NCBI RefSeq assembly: GCF_007004545.3
Contig: NZ_CP045503.2
Coordinates: forward strand, 652,501-716,500
Length of the DNA stretch: 64,000 nucleotides
Origin: Shewanella eurypsychrophilus
Lineage (GTDB): Bacteria; Pseudomonadota; Gammaproteobacteria; Enterobacterales; Shewanellaceae
Direction of reading: 5' to 3'
The translations under genes were made by a program, and so were the position numbers. The notes under the pieces were generated by a model. It had not been told where the DNA came from and ran no database searches. It was given only the letters and a program-made list of their open reading frames with translations. Positions within the stretch are counted from its first letter, which is position 1. Each line of letters starts with the position of its first letter. Positions 54,210-63,700 of this stretch are shown one piece after another.

Positions 54210-55127
54210 TTACTTAACTATCAAGGGAAAAGTCTCTGAAAACTCTTCTATCCGTTTGATGATAAAGTCTATGGTTTTTCTGATTTTTAGTGTTGGGTAG
54301 TCGGATTGCAGATACACGAGTTGCAGTGGGATCTTCTCGGCCAGCTGATCGGGAAAGAGTAATACCAGCCTGCCTTGGTGCACATCCGCGGCAACATCCA
54401 GCCAACTCTTATAGGCAATGCCTTCACCAGCTAAGGCCCAGTCACGAATGACGGCGCCATCATTGCTTATCTTATTGGCCCTGACATGGGTGTCATAGCT
54501 TTCACCCTTATGGCTGAATCGCCACTTATTCCAAGGTTTTCCGCCTCGATTGAGGAGCAATATTTGGTGTTGGTTGAGCTCATTTGGGTGTTTGGGTATT
54601 CCGCTCTTAGCGAGGTAATCGGGGGAGGCTATGGCAACCCTATGGGTCATGGCTAGCTGACGGCGTTTAAGATTAGAGTCTTCAAGCTGGCCATATCTAA
54701 GTGCCAGATGCAGGTTCTGATTGATAAGATCTGACATATGATCGCCAAACAAGAGAGTGAGGGTCAGATCGGGAGCCTGATTGGCAAAATCATCGAGCCA
54801 GCCACGGATGAGGTTTCGTCCTAGATCTGAAGGTAGCGCGATACGTATCTCTCCCTTTAGTTCTCCTCGGTTATCCGCTAGGGCTGTATTTGCACCTTCA
54901 AGTAACTCCAGCGCTTTACGGCCTGTCTCGATAAAGACCTGCCCTTCCTGAGTGAGTGTCATCGAGCGGGTAGAGCGAGAGAACAGCTGACAGTTTATCA
55001 GTTTTTCCAGCCGCTGAAGCGCAGCGCTGGCCGCCGCTGGCGTCATACCTAGTTCGCGACCGGCTGCAGAGATGCTTTGAAGATCGGCAATTCTGATGGC
55101 GAGATGGAGATCTTTGAGATGATACAT
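54210..55127 (-). CDS. LysR-family transcriptional regulator
   Basis: 305 aa. N-terminal winged helix-turn-helix (about residues 1-60, containing LQSISAAGRELGMTPAAASAAL) and a periplasmic-binding-like effector domain. It is divergent from the Old Yellow Enzyme gene at 55227 with 99 bp between them, the usual LysR arrangement of a regulator facing its target. Ligand unknown. Confidence 0.88.
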   Translation of the reverse strand: MYHLKDLHLAIRIADLQSISAAGRELGMTPAAASAALQRLEKLINCQLFSRSTRSMTLTQEGQVFIETGRKALELLEGANTALADNRGELKGEIRIALPSDLGRNLIRGWLDDFANQAPDLTLTLLFGDHMSDLINQNLHLALRYGQLEDSNLKRRQLAMTHRVAIASPDYLAKSGIPKHPNELNQHQILLLNRGGKPWNKWRFSHKGESYDTHVRANKISNDGAVIRDWALAGEGIAYKSWLDVAADVHQGRLVLLFPDQLAEKIPLQLVYLQSDYPTLKIRKTIDFIIKRIEEFSETFPLIVK

Positions 55128-55128
55128 A

Positions 55129-55143
55129 TCAAATATTTTTTGA
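55129..55143. promoter_or_regulatory. Candidate LysR operator in the divergent region
   Basis: TCAAA-N5-TTTGA forms a dyad (55129-55143) just upstream of the LysR start and in the space shared with the Old Yellow Enzyme gene. Position suits an autoregulatory and divergent operator; the assignment is inference. Confidence 0.3.
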
Positions 55144-55226
55144 AAATGATTCCAATAATAGCCTAATTATCAAAATTTGTTAACAGGGGTAGACTTAGCT
55201 CATGTTTTCAATCATCAGGAGTTATT

Positions 55227-56327
55227 ATGAGCCTTTTTACCCCCTATAAAAAATCACATCTGTCATTGAGTAATCGTATGGTGATGGCACCGATGACACG
55301 TTCGAGAACGACTCAGCCAGGCAATACGCCCAATGAGATGATGGCCGAGTATTATGCTCAGCGGGCCTCGACGGGGTTAATAATCACCGAAGCCACTCAG
55401 ATCTCTGATGATAGTCAGGGCTATTCTTTTACGCCGGGAGTCTACACCCCTGAGCAGGTCGAGGGGTGGAAAAAGGTCACGTCGGCAGTGCATCAGGCCG
55501 GAGGCACTATTTTCAATCAGCTCTGGCATGTGGGGCGAGTATCTCATCCTGTTTTTCAGCGGGGACAGGCACCGATAGCCCCATCGGCTATAAAGCCGAC
55601 AGATACTCAAGTTTGGGTAGTAGACGAGGCCAACCCTGAGGGGCAGATGGTAGATTGTCCGACGCCTCGAGAAATGCACCAAGGGGATATCGATCGTGTG
55701 GTCAATGACTTTGCCTTAGCGGCAAAAAATGCCATCGATGCCGGATTTGATGGGGTCGAAATTCACGGTGGCAATGGTTATCTTATCGATCAGTTTTTAC
55801 GCACCAACTCTAATCATAGAGCTGATGAATATGGAGGAACACCAGAGAAACGTATTCGCTTCTTAATCGAAATAGTCAAAGCGGTCAGTGTTAAAATTGG
55901 AGCCGAAAAAGTGGGTGTCAGGTTAGCCCCGTTTGTGACCTTTAAAGATATGGGCTGCCCTGAAATTGTAGAGACGATTTTGTTAGCCGCTAAGCAATTA
56001 GGCACGATGAATATCGGTTATGTTCATTTATCTGAAGCGGATTGGGACGATGCGCCGCAGATCCCAGAATCATTTCGCGTTGAACTCAGGGAAGTGTTTC
56101 ATGGCACCATTATCGTGGCGGGGCGTTATGATGTTCATCGAGCCGATGGGATCTTAGCTAAGGGATATGCCGATCTCGTCGCATTTGGACGTTCATTTAT
56201 TGCTAATCCTGACTTGCCTTATCGTCTGTGTAATCAGCTACCTTTGGCTCATTTCGATAAGGGGCCACTGTTTGGGGGCGGCGCAGAAGGTTACATCGAT
56301 TATCCTAACTACCAAGCGGCGACATAA
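55227..56327 (+). CDS. Old Yellow Enzyme family NADH:flavin oxidoreductase
   Basis: 366 aa FMN-dependent enoate reductase of the NemA/XenA-type classic OYE group. MVMAPMTRSRT, the active-site HGGNGYLIDQFLR, and a terminal FGRSFIANPDLPYRL are visible. OYEs reduce activated C=C bonds and nitro compounds with NADPH. Shewanella carries several paralogues. It is divergent from the LysR gene and probably controlled by it. Good ribosome binding site AGGAG ahead of ATG 55227. Confidence 0.9.
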   Translation: MSLFTPYKKSHLSLSNRMVMAPMTRSRTTQPGNTPNEMMAEYYAQRASTGLIITEATQISDDSQGYSFTPGVYTPEQVEGWKKVTSAVHQAGGTIFNQLWHVGRVSHPVFQRGQAPIAPSAIKPTDTQVWVVDEANPEGQMVDCPTPREMHQGDIDRVVNDFALAAKNAIDAGFDGVEIHGGNGYLIDQFLRTNSNHRADEYGGTPEKRIRFLIEIVKAVSVKIGAEKVGVRLAPFVTFKDMGCPEIVETILLAAKQLGTMNIGYVHLSEADWDDAPQIPESFRVELREVFHGTIIVAGRYDVHRADGILAKGYADLVAFGRSFIANPDLPYRLCNQLPLAHFDKGPLFGGGAEGYIDYPNYQAAT

Positions 56328-56382
56328 AGTGGCTGGTTTGTTGAGATAATCAACTGAGATTTTCATTTATCACTAAACACGC

Positions 56383-56979
56383 TCATTGTCGGGTCGCATT
56401 GACTAGCTCGGCAATGTTGTGCACCCCAAGCTTCTTCATCACCTTAGCACGATGGACCTCTATGGTGCGTAAGGATAGAAATAGCGCTTCAGAGATCTGC
56501 TTGTTGGTTTTACCCTCTGTAAGCAAGTGCAGTACCTGATGCTCTCTGGGAGAGAGAGTGAGGAGTTTGCATTTCAGTGACTGTTCTTCAAAGGTTCGCT
56601 GGCTGTAAATAAAAGCCTTGTTAATCGCTTCGGCTAATTCAGTGCCTGGTACTGGCTTTTGAAAAAAATCACAGGCGCCTTTACGAAATGCATCCACTGC
56701 CATGGGCATATCACCGTGACCGGTGAGAAAAATAATCCCTAGTGGGCTATCCACATCAAGTAATCTGGATTGCACCTCCTGCCCGGTGATTTCAGGCATG
56801 CGGCTATCGAGAATAACGCAGCCAGCTTGTTGCAGATCTATCTGTTTGAGAAATTGGCTACCAGAGTTAAACCCAGTGACTTCGTAGTCGAACTGGTGCA
56901 GCATAAAACTCAATGAGTCTAAGATCGCCGCATCGTCATCAACTAAGTAAACGGGCAGAGTGAGATCAACTTGTATCAT
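56383..56979 (-). CDS. TtrR-like response regulator (LuxR/FixJ type)
   Basis: 198 aa. Receiver domain with the phospho-acceptor Asp58 (VILDSRMP) and a C-terminal LuxR-type helix-turn-helix (LSPREHQVLHLLTEGKTNKQISEALFLS). Its partner TtrS-like kinase is transcribed divergently from 57175 with 195 bp between. In relatives TtrSR senses tetrathionate or thiosulfate and drives the adjacent reductase genes. Here the adjacent reductase is psrABC. Confidence 0.85.
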   Translation of the reverse strand: MIQVDLTLPVYLVDDDAAILDSLSFMLHQFDYEVTGFNSGSQFLKQIDLQQAGCVILDSRMPEITGQEVQSRLLDVDSPLGIIFLTGHGDMPMAVDAFRKGACDFFQKPVPGTELAEAINKAFIYSQRTFEEQSLKCKLLTLSPREHQVLHLLTEGKTNKQISEALFLSLRTIEVHRAKVMKKLGVHNIAELVNATRQ

Positions 56980-57174
56980 TATTAGGCTCTAGATTCTCTA
57001 TGGCATTGTACTGACTTTAGATTAGCCTTATGGCGCTCTAGTCTCAATGGTTCAACGCCAGTTTAGGATGGAGATCACTATATAAATATCATGTTTTATG
57101 AATACTTGAGACTGGCTCTCTGTATTTTATTGTGGATTGAATTATCTTTGCCCTAGAACCACAGCCGGGCACAG

Positions 57175-59022
57175 ATGATGCGATTACCTCACTACTTTCT
57201 TACTCTCTTTACTCTTCTTTTTTGTATAAGTGCCTCAGCGCAACCCAAGCTCATTGATGCAGAGGAAAACATAGAGCGTTTTAAAGTTGGAGTACTCGCC
57301 AATCATGGTGTGAAGAAGGGGATAGAGCGTTGGCAGATGACCATGGATTATCTCAGTGAACAAGTGCCTGGGACACATTTTGAAGTGGTGCCTGTCGATT
57401 TTGATGAGATGAGCCGTCAGTTACTGAGTCATGAGATCCAATTTATCGTCACCAATCCTGGTCAATATTTGAACCTTAGCGGGCACTTTCCGCTGTCATG
57501 GCTAGCGACCATGAAAAGTCTTAAGCATCAGCAAACCACCTTTGCAATAGGCTCAACCATCATAGTGCGTGCCGATAGTCAGATTTATACCCTCAAAGAT
57601 TTAGAAGGCAAACATATCGTTGCCAGCGATCCCCAGGCGTTAGGTGGTTATCAGGCCGCAATAGGCCTATTGCATAAGGTGGGTTACAACCCTGAGCGTT
57701 TTTTTGGCTCTATGCGTTTCTTAGGTTTTCCTTTAGAACCCATTGTTTATCAGGTGAGAGATAAGACAGTCGATGCTGCAATTACCCCTTTTTGTACCCT
57801 GGAAGAGATGATCGATCAAGGAATGGTCAATAAGGCAGACTTTAGGGTGATCCACCCGACTAAGCCCGAGGGTTGTGATTGCCTTGTGAGCACACAACTT
57901 TACCCGAATTGGTCCTTTGCTTCTGCCGATACGGTGTCACCTCTGATCACACAAAAGATCGCCCAGGCGCTCTATGATCTTCCTGCCGATCATATTGCAG
58001 CCATCACAGCTAAAAACTCAGGCTGGACTGCACCAATTAGCCAATTTAAGGTGATACAGCTATTTAAAGAACTGCAGCTTAAGATGCCACCTCCGCCACT
58101 ACATAAAACTGTACTGAAGTGGATGGAGCGCAACAAGGAGTGGGGATTCGCCCTTTTGTTGCTGTTTGTCGCCTCTACCATCTATCACCTTTGGCTTGAG
58201 TATAAATTCAGAGAGAAGAGTGAATACTTGCTTGAGACAGAGCGACAATTAAAGGATAAAGCCTTGCAGGTTGAGCGAATGCAAAGTGCCGCAATTTTAG
58301 GTGAAATAGGCTCAGGGCTCGCCCATGAGTTGAATCAACCTATAGCAGCGATCACTCAGTACAGTGAGGGAGGCATGATGCGATTAAACAACAGAGGCGA
58401 TGGAGGCTCCGAGCTCTATGAGTTATTGGCCAAGATAAATGCTCAGTCTGTGCGTGCTGGGGCCGTCGTACACCGTATAAGAGGTCTGCTAAAGCGGCGA
58501 AAAACCCATGCTGAAGCGCTAAATATAAGTGATGTTATTAATAACTCCTTAGTGCTTTTTCGACGTGAATTTGATCGACAGAATATAGCACTGGCGCAGG
58601 AAACCCATGGCGTGTTCTACTCGATACAAGGTGATGAGGTGGGCCTGAGTCAAGTATTAGTCAATGTGATCAAGAATAGCTTAGATGCCATGAGTGCGAT
58701 GGCCACTGCGGATAAGCAGATCTGTGTATTCCTCGATTTTGAGGATACCCAAGTTCGAGTACGTGTGAGAGATAATGGTCCGGGTTTACAGGGAGAAGCC
58801 AGTGAACTGATGGCATCATTCTGTTCCACCAAAGATGAAGGTCTTGGATTAGGGCTAGCCATCTGTAAAGATGTTATCAATCAACATAACGGCGAGTTTA
58901 AAATAGAGAATAACAACAAGTCTAAAGAGTCTACTTGGGCACAGGGTTGTGTGGTAACAATTCTATTGCCTAGAGAGATAAATCAAAGGAATAAACATGA
59001 GTTTGAAGTGGAGCTTCCCTAA
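57175..59022 (+). CDS. TtrS-like sensor histidine kinase
   Basis: 615 aa. Signal/anchor (MMRLPHYFLTLFTLLFCISASA), then a PhnD/phosphonate-type periplasmic binding domain (about residues 25-310) containing CTLEE and CDCLVSTQLYPNWSFA, cysteine-bearing segments typical of TtrS. A transmembrane helix (about 323-340), a coiled linker and a kinase core follow, with H-box GLAHELNQPIAAI (His384) and HATPase (DNGPGL, GLGLGLAICKD). It should sense a sulfur oxyanion in the periplasm and phosphorylate the divergent TtrR-like regulator. Confidence 0.85.
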   Translation: MMRLPHYFLTLFTLLFCISASAQPKLIDAEENIERFKVGVLANHGVKKGIERWQMTMDYLSEQVPGTHFEVVPVDFDEMSRQLLSHEIQFIVTNPGQYLNLSGHFPLSWLATMKSLKHQQTTFAIGSTIIVRADSQIYTLKDLEGKHIVASDPQALGGYQAAIGLLHKVGYNPERFFGSMRFLGFPLEPIVYQVRDKTVDAAITPFCTLEEMIDQGMVNKADFRVIHPTKPEGCDCLVSTQLYPNWSFASADTVSPLITQKIAQALYDLPADHIAAITAKNSGWTAPISQFKVIQLFKELQLKMPPPPLHKTVLKWMERNKEWGFALLLLFVASTIYHLWLEYKFREKSEYLLETERQLKDKALQVERMQSAAILGEIGSGLAHELNQPIAAITQYSEGGMMRLNNRGDGGSELYELLAKINAQSVRAGAVVHRIRGLLKRRKTHAEALNISDVINNSLVLFRREFDRQNIALAQETHGVFYSIQGDEVGLSQVLVNVIKNSLDAMSAMATADKQICVFLDFEDTQVRVRVRDNGPGLQGEASELMASFCSTKDEGLGLGLAICKDVINQHNGEFKIENNNKSKESTWAQGCVVTILLPREINQRNKHEFEVELP

Positions 59023-59174
59023 GGGATTAATATTACTTTGTTTTGGTGACGACCTATTTTGAACATAGGCTATCCAATATTTGTTGTATTCTCATCATAC
59101 TGCTCTGCGACAACTCACAGTTTCCCGGCAATCCCTATAGATAATCCTGCGTAGGATCACACTCACTTCCTTCA

Positions 59175-59188
59175 TGTGGTTTACCACA
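59175..59188. promoter_or_regulatory. Candidate operator upstream of psrA
   Basis: TGTGGT-TT-ACCACA is a perfect 6-bp dyad 113 bases upstream of psrA and within the gap after the sensor kinase. A second short dyad, ATCCT-GCGT-AGGAT, lies at about 59144. Either may bind the TtrR-like regulator; this is untested. Confidence 0.3.
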
Positions 59189-59300
59189 ATACCCTTGCTT
59201 CTTGTAAGGGTTAACAATGCTCATAAGCCCGCTGTAGAAATGGGCAGCGAATACTATATTTGTGAGCGTTTCATCTGCATTGCCGATGAAGGAGGAAACT

Positions 59301-61583
59301 ATGATTAAGCTTGATAGGCGTAATTTTATTAAGGGAGCTGGAGCTGGGAGTGCAACCTGCGCCCTAGCAACCATGTTACCAGGGTCTTTGGCAGCATTGG
59401 AAAGTGCCCCACTAAAAGGAGTGGGTAAAGAGGTCGCGAGTATCTGTGAGATGTGCTCAACACGCTGTCCAATTTCGGCGCGAGTCGTTAACGGCAAGAA
59501 TGTTTTTATTACTGGTAATAAAGAAGCTAAGTCGTTCGGCGGTAAGGTGTGTGCGAGAGGCGGTGCCGGTCATAGCTTACTCTATGATCCACAGCGAATC
59601 GTTAATCCTCTTAAGCGTGTCGGTGAGCGTGGTGAAGGCAAGTGGGCTGAGATCAGCTGGGATGAAGCTTATAAAACCATAGCCAAAAAACTGAATCAGA
59701 TAAAGCGCGACCATGGCGCCGAGTCTGTTGCCTTCTCATCAAAGTCGGGCTCTCTTTCTGGTCACCTGTTTCATCTTTGTAAAGCCTTTGGTTCGCCCAA
59801 TACATTTACCCATGGCTCTACCTGTCCTGGTGGTTATGTCGTTGCTGCAAAAGCGATTTTTGGTACCAAGGTTAAACGAGATCTAGGCAACTCAAAATAT
59901 ATTATTAACTTCGGTCATAACCTCTATGAAGGTATTAATATGTCCGAAACTCGCGCCATGATGGATGCGCAGATGGAGAAGGGCACTAAGCTGGTGGTGT
60001 TTGAACCCCGCTTCTCAATCGTTGCCGATAAGGCGGATGAATGGTTTGCGATTAAACCTGGTACCGATGTCACCGTAGCATTAGCTCTGTGCCATGTATT
60101 GATTGAAGATGGCCTATACGACAAAGCCTTTATTGAACGTTATGTTGAAGGATTCGATGAATTTGCCAAAGAAGTTAAGGCATACACTCCCGAGTGGGCC
60201 GAAGGCATAAGTGATGTACCCGCAGCCGATATTCGTCGTATCGCTTATGAATATGCATCACATGCCCCTCACGCAGTCGTCGATTTTGGCCATCGAGCCA
60301 CCTTCACCACCGAAGAGTTCGAGATGCGTCGCGCCCTGTTTGCTGCCAATGTATTGATTGGTAATATCGAGCGAAAAGGTGGCTTATATCTAGGTAAGAA
60401 GGCCAAAACCTACAACAAGTTTGCCGGTGAAACAGTGGCACCGATACTGGGTAAACCTGGTGTAGAGGGCATGCCTAAGCCAACAGCCAAACGTATTGAT
60501 CAGGTTGATGACCAATACGCCATCATGTGGTCATCGGGCGGAGTTTACCAAACGATTTTGGATGCCACATTAGAGGCGAAACCCTACCAGTTAAAAGCTT
60601 GGGTGATGAGCCGCACCAATCCAATGCAAACCATGACGGATAGATCCCGTGTGGTGGAAGCACTTAAAAAGCTCGACTTAGTGGTGAGCTGTGATGTTTA
60701 TATTAGCGAAACAGCGGCCTATGCCGACATTATCTTACCTGAATCTACCTACCTCGAGCGTGACGAAGAGATTGCTGATAAATCTGGCAAGAACCCTGCC
60801 TACTATGTGCGTCAGCGTGTGGTTGAAACCATAGGTCAAACTAAACCGAGCTGGCAGATTTTCAAAGAGCTTGGTGAAGAGATGGGTTTAGGTCAGTTCT
60901 TCCCTTGGGCGAGCATGGAAACCTTGCAGATGCTGCAACTTAACCGTGATACGACTGAGCTTAAACGCATTAAAGATAAAGGCTATGTCAGTTACGGTAA
61001 GCCGCTAATGCTTAGAGAGCCTGAGATGGTCAGCGCCTTTGCCCAATCCTATAGCAATGCTAAGGCGGTCGATGCAGACGGAACCTATGGCAGTCAGCTT
61101 AAGTTTAAAACACCAAGCGGCAAGATTGAGCTGAGTTCGAAAAAAGTCGAAGGCATGGCACCTGGTCGTGGAGTCATTAAATATCGTGAGGTAAATCTTA
61201 AGCAAGTCGACGAGCTCTACTTTATTCAGGGAAAAGTGGCGATTCATACCAATGGTGCAACCCACAATGTTCCTATGTTGGCGAACTTGATGTCCGATAA
61301 CGCAATCTGGATCCACCCGATAACCGCAGGAAAGCTGGGGATCGGCGCAGGTGATGCGATAAGTATCACCAGTAGCGTTGGCAGAGAAGAGGGAACGGCC
61401 TTAGTCACCCCAGGTATTCGTCAAGATACAGTCTTTGCTTATATGGGCTTTGGCTCTAAAAACAAGGAGCTGGTACGTGCAACAGGTAAAGGCGTGCATT
61501 GCGGTAACTTATTACCACATAAGACTGCCCCGGTTTGTGGCATGAATATTCACACCACTGGCGTCAAGCTTGCGAAGATTTAG
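59301..61583 (+). CDS. psrA: Thiosulfate/polysulfide reductase molybdopterin subunit
   Basis: About 760 aa molybdopterin oxidoreductase, exported by Tat: twin-arginine RRNFIKG near the N-terminus. A [4Fe-4S] motif follows (CEMCSTRCP ... GKVCARG), then the Mo-ligand cysteine in HGSTCPGGY (about residue 181). Length fits PsrA/PhsA (about 760 aa) and is far below TtrA (about 1000 aa), although the regulators here are TtrSR-like. I cannot say from sequence whether the substrate is thiosulfate, polysulfide or elemental sulfur. ATG 59301 has GGAGG just upstream. It starts the operon psrA-psrB-psrC. Confidence 0.88.
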   Translation: MIKLDRRNFIKGAGAGSATCALATMLPGSLAALESAPLKGVGKEVASICEMCSTRCPISARVVNGKNVFITGNKEAKSFGGKVCARGGAGHSLLYDPQRIVNPLKRVGERGEGKWAEISWDEAYKTIAKKLNQIKRDHGAESVAFSSKSGSLSGHLFHLCKAFGSPNTFTHGSTCPGGYVVAAKAIFGTKVKRDLGNSKYIINFGHNLYEGINMSETRAMMDAQMEKGTKLVVFEPRFSIVADKADEWFAIKPGTDVTVALALCHVLIEDGLYDKAFIERYVEGFDEFAKEVKAYTPEWAEGISDVPAADIRRIAYEYASHAPHAVVDFGHRATFTTEEFEMRRALFAANVLIGNIERKGGLYLGKKAKTYNKFAGETVAPILGKPGVEGMPKPTAKRIDQVDDQYAIMWSSGGVYQTILDATLEAKPYQLKAWVMSRTNPMQTMTDRSRVVEALKKLDLVVSCDVYISETAAYADIILPESTYLERDEEIADKSGKNPAYYVRQRVVETIGQTKPSWQIFKELGEEMGLGQFFPWASMETLQMLQLNRDTTELKRIKDKGYVSYGKPLMLREPEMVSAFAQSYSNAKAVDADGTYGSQLKFKTPSGKIELSSKKVEGMAPGRGVIKYREVNLKQVDELYFIQGKVAIHTNGATHNVPMLANLMSDNAIWIHPITAGKLGIGAGDAISITSSVGREEGTALVTPGIRQDTVFAYMGFGSKNKELVRATGKGVHCGNLLPHKTAPVCGMNIHTTGVKLAKI

Positions 61584-61596
61584 TAGGAGTTAAAAT

Positions 61597-62169
61597 ATGT
61601 CTAAGCGACTCATAATGATACATGACGAAAATAAGTGTATCGGCTGCCAAGCTTGCAACATAGCTTGTCGCAGTGAAAATGGCACCCCTGATGAGGTGAC
61701 CCGACTTCAAGTCAGAGTAGAGGGCCCATTTGGCGAAGCGCCTAATCTACATTTCAAATATAACCGTGTTTCATGCCAGCAGTGTGAAGATGCACCTTGC
61801 GTCAAGGTCTGCCCAACAGGCGCGGCCTATGTCGGCGAAGACGGCCTAGTCTCAATCAAGGCTGAAAAATGCGTTGGTTGTATGTACTGTGTTGCTGCCT
61901 GCCCTTACAAGGTTCGCTTTATGAACCCGGAAACAAAAGTCGCCGATAAGTGCAACTTCTGTAAGGAGACCCGCCTTGCTAAAGGTGAGTTACCTGCCTG
62001 TGTGACAGCTTGTCCAACCGATGCCTTGATCTTTGGTGATGCCAACGATTCTAGCAGCGAAGTCGTCAAAATACTTAACACTAAACCTAGCTATCAAGAT
62101 AAGACACACCTTGGCACAAAACCGAGACTCTATCGTATTCCGACTAAGAGAGGGGGGATCCAGTCATGA
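61597..62169 (+). CDS. psrB: Iron-sulfur electron-transfer subunit of Psr/Phs reductase
   Basis: 190 aa. Sixteen cysteines in four groups (CIGCQACNIAC, CQQCEDAPCVKVC, CVGCMYCVAAC, CNFCKET with CVTACPTD) bind four [4Fe-4S] clusters, typical of PsrB/PhsB/NrfC. It passes electrons from the membrane subunit to the molybdenum site. It follows psrA by 13 bp and overlaps psrC by 4 bases (ATGA), so coupled translation is expected. It has no Tat signal and should be carried by psrA's. Confidence 0.93.
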   Translation: MSKRLIMIHDENKCIGCQACNIACRSENGTPDEVTRLQVRVEGPFGEAPNLHFKYNRVSCQQCEDAPCVKVCPTGAAYVGEDGLVSIKAEKCVGCMYCVAACPYKVRFMNPETKVADKCNFCKETRLAKGELPACVTACPTDALIFGDANDSSSEVVKILNTKPSYQDKTHLGTKPRLYRIPTKRGGIQS

Positions 62170-63134
62170 ACAATATCTGGGGCGATATGGCGCAATATGA
62201 TCCGGTTACCTGGAATTGGATCATCGCAATCTATCTGTTTATGGCAGGCTTATCTGCCGGCAGTATCTTAATTGGTATCGGACTTCGCTGGTATCGCAGT
62301 GAAGAGGATAGAAAAGCTGTTAAAGGGAGCTGCGCAGAAGAGAGCGCTATCTTAAAGGCGGCCGCTATCATCAGTCCGATAGCGATCAGTTTAGGTTTAG
62401 CCTGTCTGGTGTTCGATCTGACTAAGCCGTTTCATTTTTGGTTGATCTTGATTAATTACAACTTCGAGTCGGTGATGGCGTTGGGTGTGCTAGCCCTGTT
62501 AGCTTACTCACCCTTGGGCATCGCATATGCATTAATCGTGTTGCGTGATGAGCTACCTAAGTGGAAATTGGGTTTCCTATTGCCAGTGGCTCAGATATTG
62601 ATGCCATTTAGAAAGGCGATTGAGGTATTGCTGTTTATCTTAGCTATCGGAGTCGGTGCTTATACGGGCTTCCTTATCTCGGCAATGAACGCCTATCCAA
62701 TGCTCAACACGGCAGTATTGCCTGCTCTGTTTTTGGTTTCTGGTCTATCGGCGGGTGCAGCAGCTAACTCTATCGTGGCGCTATTGATGTTTAACGTCGA
62801 CAGCCATGATAAAGAACTGAGTAAGATGCATGGGCTTGAACTCCCAGTGATGGCTACTGAAATCATGTTCCTGTTTATGCTGTTTTGCGCACTCTACTTC
62901 AAAGGCGGCGCAGCTGCAGTAGCGCTAGCATCACTAACCACAGGTGTGTGGGCGAGTGTGTTTTGGATCGGCGTGGTAGGTATTGGTTTTGGCATTCCCC
63001 TGCTATCAATGCTGATGCCAGCATCTACCCGCCACACCAAAACAGCAATGATTGTGGTGGCCTGTAGTGGCTTAACGGGTGTGTTAGCACTCCGTCACTT
63101 TATAATCTATGCAGGACAGAGTTACATCCATTAG
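62166..63134 (+). CDS. psrC: NrfD/PsrC-type membrane quinol subunit
   Basis: 322 aa with about eight transmembrane helices, family NrfD/PsrC. It oxidises menaquinol and delivers electrons to the iron-sulfur subunit. The start overlaps the stop of psrB in an ATGA. YDPVTWNWIIAIYLFMAGLSAGS is typical of the family N-terminus. A terminator follows at 63200. Confidence 0.9.
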   Translation: MNNIWGDMAQYDPVTWNWIIAIYLFMAGLSAGSILIGIGLRWYRSEEDRKAVKGSCAEESAILKAAAIISPIAISLGLACLVFDLTKPFHFWLILINYNFESVMALGVLALLAYSPLGIAYALIVLRDELPKWKLGFLLPVAQILMPFRKAIEVLLFILAIGVGAYTGFLISAMNAYPMLNTAVLPALFLVSGLSAGAAANSIVALLMFNVDSHDKELSKMHGLELPVMATEIMFLFMLFCALYFKGGAAAVALASLTTGVWASVFWIGVVGIGFGIPLLSMLMPASTRHTKTAMIVVACSGLTGVLALRHFIIYAGQSYIH

Positions 63135-63199
63135 ATGAGCGCTAATGTGCCGCTTATTGTTGTAGTTCATTGTTAGCAATTAGCTGGTGGTGAATATCT

Positions 63200-63232
63200 A
63201 AGCCCAGATATTATATCTGGGCTTTTTGTTTT
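63200..63232 (+). terminator. Rho-independent terminator of the psr operon
   Basis: AAGCCCAGATA (63200-63210) pairs with TATCTGGGCTT (63214-63224) around a TTA loop, followed by TTTGTTTTT. It lies about 65 bases after psrC. Confidence 0.92.
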
Positions 63233-63235
63233 TGG

Positions 63236-63535
63236 TTGGTTTCATTTGGTCTAGTTGGTACTTGGCGGCATGCTGCATACCAATATTGCATTGTTATTTA
63301 ACGCCTGTCCGGCGAGGAATGTGTAAGCACTTCTGTGACACGCTGGCTCTTGATTTCATAAGAGTCTATCCCTATACGCTCTGCGACATCAAACAACCTC
63401 CATGTTTAAAAGCCAGTTCGATATCCCTATCTCTCGTTCGGAGAGTATCACTTCGTGATTCCTCACCCTGAAATCGAAGGTCACAGCCGCGTTTACACCT
63501 GAGTATTTTCTTCTTCGATTGGAGTTTTACTGACA
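63236..63535 (-). repeat. Dispersed repeat family, copy 3 (inverted)
   Basis: Reverse orientation to copies 1 and 2. It contains the core (63392-63442), the terminal arms GTGTAAGCACTTCTGTGAC (63321-63339) and GTCACAGCCGCGTTTACACC (63480-63499), the GCCTGTCCGGC stem (63303-63313) and the outer tail GGTTTCATTTGGTC near 63238. Two frames of 80-90 codons cross it and are not genes. Beyond its arm the group II intron begins (63585). Confidence 0.75.
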
Positions 63536-63625
63536 GAATTGCTTGGTGATCACAGAATAATGAGGACACCTTTAACTCGTTTATGTCGGATAGGCGGCAC
63601 TTGTTGCCAAGTGCCGCCCTCCTAA

Positions 63626-63659
63626 GAACCCAGCGTGCAACTTTCACTGCACTGGGCTC
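63626..63659 (-). ncRNA. Group II intron domain V
   Basis: A 34-nt hairpin starting GAGCCCAGTG and ending CTGGGTTC, with a GAAA tetraloop and a two-base bulge, has the catalytic domain V form (AGC near the base). It is the ribozyme core of the intron. Confidence 0.88.
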
Positions 63660-63700
63660 AAGCCTCCACTAAGGCGTGTTACGTTACCCAGCTACCTACA

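Noticed and set aside
63290..63320. Integron attC-like ACGCCTGTCCGGCG stem next to TTATTTAACG
   Set aside because: No core-site pair (RYYYAAC/GTTRRRY) at correct spacing and no cassette array; the stem is part of the dispersed repeat.
63226..63647. Two overlapping frames on opposite strands (81 and 91 codons)
   Set aside because: They cross repeat copy 3, the psr terminator or the intron 3' end.
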